NCBI GenBank assembly: GCA_027577415.1
Contig: JANBQS010000921.1
Coordinates: 1-10,406, forward strand
Direction of reading: 5' to 3'
DNA from: Coemansia sp. RSA 922
Taxonomy: Eukaryota > Kickxellomycota > Kickxellomycetes > Kickxellales > Kickxellaceae
DNA length: 10,406 nucleotides
Part shown: in pieces, positions 7,064 through 10,406 of the stretch
Position numbering within the stretch: position 1 is the first letter of the stretch
Layout: each line of letters begins with the position of its first letter
Program-made: the position numbers and the translations under genes
Notes under the pieces: model-generated
Database searches by the model: none
What the model saw: the letters and a program-made list of their open reading frames with translations, nothing else
Told to the model about the DNA's origin: nothing

Positions 7064-7321
7064 CTAGCCAGACAGAAAAGTGGACAAACTGAACTTACAC
7101 ATTTTTTGGCATTTTTTGGCATTTTTTCCTCTTGTCTCGGATTTCTTCTTGTTAGTAGCGGTCGCTGCCAAAAGATTGTTTTTGTTGTCGTCCGCACTTT
7201 TTCTTGATGAACGCCAGTCGCCAGCTTTTATTTCTTTAGACAGCAGTGATGAGTTAGTGGTTGTCATGTACTTTGAAGAGGTGTTACTCTCTAATATATC
7301 AAGCACTGCCAATAGTGACAT
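7064..7321 (-). CDS. Second short ORF of unit A (85 codons), doubtful
   Basis: An ATG-started 85-codon frame begins with a short hydrophobic stretch, MSLLAVLDILES. It continues polar and lysine-rich, with NKKKSET at about 61-67, and ends LSTFLSG. Related sequence lies in the matching place in units B and C, partly in the same frame (SSK, L.S.E, TKKKSET and LSTFL recur in C; the hydrophobic start recurs in B). The copies are broken differently. The frame may be a decaying small gene, possibly once secreted, or simply noncoding unit sequence. It ends 455 bp before the ATG of gene A. Confidence 0.25.
   Translation of the reverse strand: MSLLAVLDILESNTSSKYMTTTNSSLLSKEIKAGDWRSSRKSADDNKNNLLAATATNKKKSETRGKNAKKCQKMCKFSLSTFLSG
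7101..7127 (+). repeat. Short tandem repeat (ATTTTTTGGC)2.7
   Basis: Two exact 10-bp copies plus a 7-base partial copy lie inside the second short ORF of unit A. No such repeat was noticed in the other units, suggesting recent slippage in this copy. Confidence 0.7.
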
Positions 7322-7525
7322 CGCTGGCAAATGTCACACCTTGATATCCTGTCAACGGTTCTGATGAGGTTAGGAAAGTTTTTCTCTCGCCGCTCTATAC
7401 ATTTCTGTTTGAAATTTAAGCCTCACCAATGCTACTAACGTTGAATGGCTACTGTACTCCCTCTTTAACACATTAGCTACAAAACATAGGACATATTGGT
7501 GACAATTGTAGCTGTAATAGATGCA

Positions 7526-7531
7526 TTTATT
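7526..7531 (-). terminator. Poly(A) signal of paralog B
   Basis: AATAAA on the minus strand, 156 bp after the stop of gene B, in a block (GTAGCTGTAATAGAT on the plus strand just to its left) also found beside the signal of gene C. Confidence 0.5.
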
Positions 7532-7617
7532 TAGCATTAAAAGAAAGCAGATACTAAATGTGAGCTAAAGTAGGCACTAATAATAATAGTATTGCAAGGT
7601 AAGTTAAGCCGAATCAC

Positions 7618-7641
7618 TTTTTTTTTTTTAAAAAAAAAAAA
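7618..7641. repeat. Perfect T12A12 palindrome downstream of paralog B
   Basis: Twelve T followed by twelve A, about 46 bp after the stop of gene B and so inside its likely 3' UTR. In RNA it could form an A/U hairpin; in DNA it is a rigid, nucleosome-disfavouring tract. It is absent from units A and C. Confidence 0.75.
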
Positions 7642-7686
7642 GAGATGCCATGTGAAATACTCGCCATCAGAGCTGGCGGTCTGCCT

Positions 7687-8070
7687 TTAGATTTTACCAG
7701 CGTTCCTGGTATATTTCTTGCGAAAATCATCATACGAATTATCTATTAGGTAGCGCAGAGCACACTCAATAGTTCCGCTGATACTACTTGCACCCGAGTT
7801 GGCGATAACAACCTGAAACAACTTTTTATTATTATGCGCGTCATCAATAAAACCACTTTGAGCACCAACATAAATCTGGCACCCGAAAGTAGTTTCCCCT
7901 TCATTTTTCTTGAGTTCTTTTATTTGCCCGATCAAGCGGGTATGGAGGTCAAGGTTTTGTATTTCGCCTTCGTAATCGAATATAGAGAATACCACTAGGA
8001 CTTTCCCCTCGTTTTTCGACATAAACTTGGTAATATGTTCATCGGTTTTGCATTTAGGTTGGTACGACAT
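7687..8070 (-). CDS. Array paralog B, small protein of unknown family
   Basis: A 127-residue soluble protein; family not recognised. The start is ATG 8070 (MSYQPKCKTDEH). The frame is open further upstream to 8094 but without another ATG, and 8070 aligns with the starts of A and C. Conserved blocks are QPxCKT (4-9), VVFSIFDYEGEI (26-37), CQIYVGA (64-70), ID-x2-H (75-79), KKLFQVVIAN (82-91), ISGTIECAL (97-105), SYDDF (112-116) and the terminal TRNAGKI. It is closest to gene C, at about 40% identity by eye, with long matching stretches also at the DNA level near the 3' end. The central part (about 41-60) is lysine/glutamate-rich and variable. There are no signal peptide, membrane segment or known catalytic motifs. 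Its TATA-like box is the weakest of the three, but the leader element and poly(A) signal are intact. Confidence 0.8.
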   Translation of the reverse strand: MSYQPKCKTDEHITKFMSKNEGKVLVVFSIFDYEGEIQNLDLHTRLIGQIKELKKNEGETTFGCQIYVGAQSGFIDDAHNNKKLFQVVIANSGASSISGTIECALRYLIDNSYDDFRKKYTRNAGKI

Positions 8071-8079
8071 TATGTAGAG

Positions 8080-8090
8080 TATGTCAAATA
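8080..8090 (-). promoter_or_regulatory. Invariant leader element, unit B
   Basis: TATTTGACATA on the minus strand, 10 bp before the ATG of gene B; identical in units A and C. Confidence 0.55.
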
Positions 8091-8181
8091 GCAAATGTAA
8101 ATGAATAAGTGGGCTAGTTGATGCCGGAATAAAGGTAAGAAAACAAAAAAATGGAAGGAGAAAGTGAGCGAGCTTCCCCCA

Positions 8182-8188
8182 TTTTTAG
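8182..8188 (-). promoter_or_regulatory. Degenerate TATA-like box, unit B
   Basis: CTAAAAA on the minus strand, within GCTCTAAAAATGGGGG. It is the positional equivalent of GCTATAAAA in units A and C, 112 bp before the ATG. The change may weaken expression of gene B. Confidence 0.45.
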
Positions 8189-8295
8189 AGCATTCACTGT
8201 CGCTACCAGTGGGGAGAAAAATGACGAACTCCTACCCCCAAAAAAACTGTGGAAAGGGTGGTGGTGACTTCAAACTTGCAAAGCGCAAGACAGCG

Positions 8296-8336
8296 ATTGG
8301 CCAGCAACGAGAAAGGAAACCAAACACTGTGATTGG
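8296..8336 (-). promoter_or_regulatory. Two CCAAT boxes upstream of paralog B
   Basis: The complements of ATTGG at 8296-8300 and 8332-8336 give CCAAT on the coding strand, 226-266 bp before the ATG. The first lies in GATTGGCCA, the same 9 bases as one CCAAT site of the bZIP promoter (5927-5935). Confidence 0.4.
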
Positions 8337-8356
8337 GAACCTGATCAACCCCAGCT

Positions 8357-8391
8357 CTTTGAAGCTTTGCGGGTTCGTAAAGTCACACTTT
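8357..8391 (-). promoter_or_regulatory. Conserved paired upstream element, unit B
   Basis: CTTTGAAGCTTTG (8357-8369), 12 bp, then GTCACACTTT (8382-8391) as read on the plus strand. Both parts and the 12-bp spacing are exactly repeated in unit C (9730-9764), at 287 and 297 bp before the respective ATGs. They are probable binding sites or strongly conserved duplication remnants. Confidence 0.45.
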
Positions 8392-8605
8392 GGCGCTTGG
8401 AGGAGCGCAAGAAATGTCTATGGGAGCACTGTAGGCGCTTTACTTTGAATTCGCAAGGTATGTAGGAAATCGGACAAACTGAGCGACGCTTTTTCAGTAC
8501 TTTGTCTTTTTGTCTTGACAATTCTTGTTAATAGTGGTTGCTACCAAAAGGTTGCTTTTATGTTGAATGCGCTTTGCTTTTTTTTTTTTTGGCGATTATC
8601 GGTCC

Positions 8606-8707
8606 CTACCTGCAGTTCTTTAGAAGACAGTGAAGGGGCAGCAGCTGCCTTGGCTGGGTAGTGGCACTGCTGTCCAATAGAGCTATCACTGCCAATAGCG
8701 CAACCAT
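8606..8707 (-). pseudogene. Counterpart of the second short ORF, unit B (33 codons)
   Basis: ATG 8707 opens MVALLAVIALLDSSATTQ..., a start resembling a signal peptide and aligned with MSLLAVLDILES of unit A through an identical CTATTGGCAGTG. It stops after 33 codons at TAG 8606-8608. Sequence resembling the rest of the unit-A ORF continues in other frames (SLSSKEL; then LLVATTINK before a TGA), so relative to A this copy carries indels. It is either a decayed gene, a very small peptide gene, or noncoding sequence. Confidence 0.25.
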
Positions 8708-8910
8708 TGTCATAAATCACCATTTGACATCCAATTAGGAGAACTAATCGAACCAAAGGCGTTTTCCCCTTCTAGCTCTATAGGCTTCAATTGAGTATTT
8801 AACCCCGCCAATACTACTAGTGTTGAATAGATACCCTACTCCCACTTGAACGCGTTAACTATAATAGTTTAGGGCTGATTGGCGACAACAGTAGCTGTAG
8901 TAGATATTTT

Positions 8911-8916
8911 TTTATT
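8911..8916 (-). terminator. Poly(A) signal of paralog C
   Basis: AATAAA on the minus strand, 131 bp after the stop of gene C, aligned with those of A and B. Confidence 0.5.
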
Positions 8917-9046
8917 CAACTTGAAAACTCATACTAAATGCTAGCCAGACAAAATACTGGTATTTGTATTTCAAGACGAGCCAAGCTGTGTGACTGTTTA
9001 AGAATTCCGGTGTGATATGCTCGCCAACAAAGATGGTAGTCAGCCA

Positions 9047-9433
9047 TTAGATTTTACCAGCATTTCTGTCATAATAGTCACAAAAATCTTCATACGAATG
9101 ATTTGTTAGAAAATGTAAAGCACACTCAATAGCTCCACTGATACGAATAGGATCTGTTTGGGCAATGACTATCTGATACAGCTCTCCCTTCTTATGCAGC
9201 TCATCAATACGATTATCATGGGGACCAACGTAGATTTCAATTGCGCACGTAGCTTCTCCAATGTAAGCCCTAGCGTTATTCAGGTCTGTGAGCAAATTTA
9301 CATGGTGGTTTTTGTCATTATGTATTTTGCCCAAGTAATCATAGATAGAAAACAGAATTGGAATGCTGTCATGGGTGCTGTTTAGATAGGTCTCAATGTG
9401 GCCTAAGGTTTTGCAAGTAGGCTGGAATGGCAT
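9047..9433 (-). CDS. Array paralog C, small protein of unknown family
   Basis: A 128-residue soluble protein; family not recognised. The order of features is MPFQPTCKTLGHI (1-13, containing QPxCKT), a strand-like segment IPILFSIYDYLGKI (24-37), a variable Asn/His-rich part (38-55), EIYVGPHD (66-73), RIDELH with the conserved His80, ELYQIVIAQTD (84-94), ISGAIECALHFL (98-109), SYEDFCDYY (113-121) and the terminal RNAGKI. Cysteines at 7, 63, 104 and 118 do not form a CxxC or finger pattern. Only Cys7 and Cys104 are shared with B. The ATG at 9433 is the first in frame and is preceded by an A-rich leader. It is the first gene of the array in transcription order, with a good TATA box and poly(A) signal. 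Binding partners cannot be inferred from sequence. Confidence 0.8.
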   Translation of the reverse strand: MPFQPTCKTLGHIETYLNSTHDSIPILFSIYDYLGKIHNDKNHHVNLLTDLNNARAYIGEATCAIEIYVGPHDNRIDELHKKGELYQIVIAQTDPIRISGAIECALHFLTNHSYEDFCDYYDRNAGKI

Positions 9434-9448
9434 TTTGTTGTTCTAAAG

Positions 9449-9459
9449 TATGTCAAATA
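9449..9459 (-). promoter_or_regulatory. Invariant leader element, unit C
   Basis: TATTTGACATA on the minus strand, 16 bp before the ATG of gene C; identical in all three units. Confidence 0.55.
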
Positions 9460-9550
9460 GCTAGAGTAAATGGGTGAAGGTAGGATAGCTGATGATGAAA
9501 AATAGTATGGAGGCGAAGCGAGGGTGGAAAAGTGGGCGCATTCCTCCCAG

Positions 9551-9557
9551 TTTTATA
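9551..9557 (-). promoter_or_regulatory. TATA box, unit C
   Basis: TATAAAA on the minus strand, within CGCTATAAAACTGGGAGG, 118 bp before the ATG. It matches unit A in sequence and distance. Confidence 0.65.
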
Positions 9558-9688
9558 GCGTTCTCCGTCGCTTCTGCGAGGAGAAAAAATTGGTGAGTTT
9601 GCATAGAGGAGACAGCAAAAGAGTGGATGACGTGGCCAGCAAGACCTGCTTCCTTTTTACGCTCTTTGAAATAGCTTGTTATTTTTTT

Positions 9689-9696
9689 TTACGTCA
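9689..9696. promoter_or_regulatory. CRE-like site TTACGTCA, unit C
   Basis: A one-base variant of the CRE palindrome, 256 bp before the ATG of gene C. A half-site, ACGTCA, follows at 9753-9758 within the conserved paired element. Confidence 0.35.
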
Positions 9697-9729
9697 TTGC
9701 TAGCTAATCACTGCTTGCCAACTGCAGCG

Positions 9730-9764
9730 CTTTGAAGCTTTGAGAATCCGCAACGTCACACTTT
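9730..9764 (-). promoter_or_regulatory. Conserved paired upstream element, unit C
   Basis: CTTTGAAGCTTTG (9730-9742) and GTCACACTTT (9755-9764) on the plus strand, with the same 12-bp spacer as in unit B. In C the second part extends to an ACGTCA half-CRE. Confidence 0.45.
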
Positions 9765-9825
9765 CATGCTCTTTGAAGGGTGCCGGAAGTGCCAGTTGAA
9801 GCACTGTGGGCGCTCTACTTCGATT

Positions 9826-9975
9826 TTACAAGCTAGGCAGGAAAGTGGACAGACCAAACACCCCATTCTCAGCGTTTGTTTCAGATTTTTTTTTCGTTAG
9901 TGGCGACCACCAGTAAAAAATTGTTTGCGCCTCTTGGCTTACTAAAGTAGGAGTGGCCTTGGACTTTGAAGACAT
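9826..9975 (-). pseudogene. Counterpart of the second short ORF, unit C (49 codons)
   Basis: ATG 9975 opens 49 codons, MSSKSKATPTLVSQEAQ... through TKKKSETNAEN to GLSTFLPSL. This is the same frame as residues about 15-85 of the unit-A ORF, with internal deletions. The hydrophobic start seen in A and B is missing: a shortened, frame-shifted trace lies just upstream. It is probably a decayed or noncoding copy. Confidence 0.25.
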
Positions 9976-10064
9976 GTCAACCTCCAATACCACATTTGGC
10001 CAACAAAAAATATATTTTTTGCTTGGCGCTATATTAGATATTTACACGAGATATATCAATCTCA

Positions 10065-10406
10065 CTATTGCTGGTCGGTGGCCTTTTTCTCCAGGGGCAG
10101 CCCACCGATGCGGTGAACCTTGCGTCGTAAAACGCGGTTGCGCGGGAAAGGCGAGCGGCCACCACTGGCGCCATGAGGCGGAGTAGTCACAGAATAAGGT
10201 GTCGCAGATGCAGCAGCCAGGCCGTTGCCTCCACTCATTGAAAAGTTCCTGGTGCCCAGACGCGGCGCGGCACTACCTGGCGACAACGGCTGAGACATGA
10301 ACTGCGGCGGCGGCGACGAGTAGATACCATTGTCAGAGAAGGCCGGCTGTCGGTTCATCGCCTGGCCCAGCTGCGGATTGACATCGGATCTCATTGTCGT
10401 GTGCTC
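10065..10406 (-). CDS. C-terminal part of a Ser/Pro-rich protein (partial, runs off right edge)
   Basis: A minus-strand frame is open from the right edge to TAG at 10065-10067, 113 codons visible. An ATG occurs at 10394, but the frame continues open upstream (EHTT before it), so the true start is probably outside the window. The visible part is disordered and Ser/Pro/Gly/Ala-rich, with SSPPPQFMSQPLSPG and TPYSVTTPPHG. It ends with a basic stretch, PRNRVLRRKVHRIGG, that could serve in nuclear import or nucleic-acid contact. S/T-P sites suggest proline-directed phosphorylation. GC-rich codon use matches the bZIP and SPIN90/Ldb17-like genes and not the adjacent array. I do not recognise the family. 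The stop lies about 55 bp from the array edge. Confidence 0.55.
   Translation of the reverse strand, partial: EHTTMRSDVNPQLGQAMNRQPAFSDNGIYSSPPPQFMSQPLSPGSAAPRLGTRNFSMSGGNGLAAASATPYSVTTPPHGASGGRSPFPRNRVLRRKVHRIGGLPLEKKATDQQ

Larger units (their letters stand above)
6060..10010 (-). repeat. Tandem array of three diverged ~1.4-kb gene-bearing units
   Basis: Three units in the same orientation each carry a small paralogous gene plus similar flanks. ATG-to-ATG spacing is 1461 and 1363 bp, and AATAAA-to-AATAAA spacing is 1453 and 1385 bp. Homology extends outside the coding regions. For example, 7421-7480 resembles 8801-8860 (both contain GTTGAAT after CAAT.CTACTA), CTTTGAAGCTTTG plus GTCACACTTT recur at 8357-8391 and 9730-9764, and TGGACAAACTGA at 7081-7092 resembles CGGACAAACTGA at 8471-8482. 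The left limit near 6060 and right limit near 10010 are approximate, set where resemblance fades. No terminal inverted repeats, target duplications or transposase were seen, so unequal crossing-over is the simplest explanation. The array is visibly AT-richer than the genes on both sides. Confidence 0.8.

Noticed and set aside
7101..7127. CRISPR-like or satellite array
   Set aside because: Only 2.7 contiguous copies of a 10-bp unit without spacers; simple slippage.
8071..8094. N-terminal extension of paralog B (8 residues)
   Set aside because: It depends on a TTG start and overlaps the conserved 11-bp leader element; ATG 8070 aligns with the starts of A and C.
8164..8448. 94-codon plus-strand frame upstream of paralog B
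   Set aside because: It begins at a GTG codon and lies over the promoter elements of gene B on the opposite strand; no counterpart in the other units was noticed.
6060..10010. Transposable element or viral insertion as origin of the array
   Set aside because: No transposase, integrase or polymerase coding, no terminal inverted or long terminal repeats and no target duplication were seen; ordinary tandem gene duplication explains it.

Overview
This window reads as nuclear DNA of a fungus, probably an early-diverging, intron-poor (zygomycete-grade) one; the lineage is my inference. Reasons: a SPIN90/Ldb17-type Arp2/3 activator without the N-terminal SH3 domain of animal SPIN90, a CREB/ATF-type bZIP gene without visible introns, short intergenic regions with T-rich or CT-rich promoters, and AATAAA-type poly(A) signals. 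No bacterial operon features, tRNA, rRNA, CRISPR array or recognisable transposon was seen.

Layout. 1-119: probable 3' tail of a plus-strand gene, with AATAAA at 153. 640-3432 (+): a 930-residue SPIN90/Ldb17-family actin regulator with five arginine-led polyproline motifs. 3677-3958 (+): a 93-residue unknown protein with one hydrophobic segment and a basic N-terminus. 4189-5709 (-): a 506-residue CREB/ATF-type bZIP factor with a PKA-like site, convergent with the preceding gene. 6060-10010 (all -): an AT-rich island made of three diverged tandem units of about 1.36-1.46 kb. Each unit carries one small intronless gene (A 6247-6609, B 7687-8070, C 9047-9433) of a protein family I do not recognise. 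10065-10406 (-): the C-terminal part of a Ser/Pro-rich protein running off the right edge.

The array is the most unusual part. Each unit has the same plan: a TATA-like box 112-118 bp before the ATG, an invariant 11-bp element in the leader, an ORF of 120-128 codons, and an AATAAA signal 131-169 bp after the stop. The three proteins share a core pattern but are well diverged (about 40% identity between B and C by eye), and none has a stop or frameshift, so they look like maintained genes. Each unit also holds, 390-540 bp upstream of the gene, remnants of a second short ORF. Its hydrophobic N-terminus is similar in units A and B, and frame disruptions differ between copies.

Possible connection: full or near CRE palindromes (TGACGTCA, TTACGTCA) lie in the upstream regions of genes A and C, next to a gene whose product should bind such sites. 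A local regulatory link is a hypothesis only. The actin regulator and the small membrane protein show no evident functional tie to the array.
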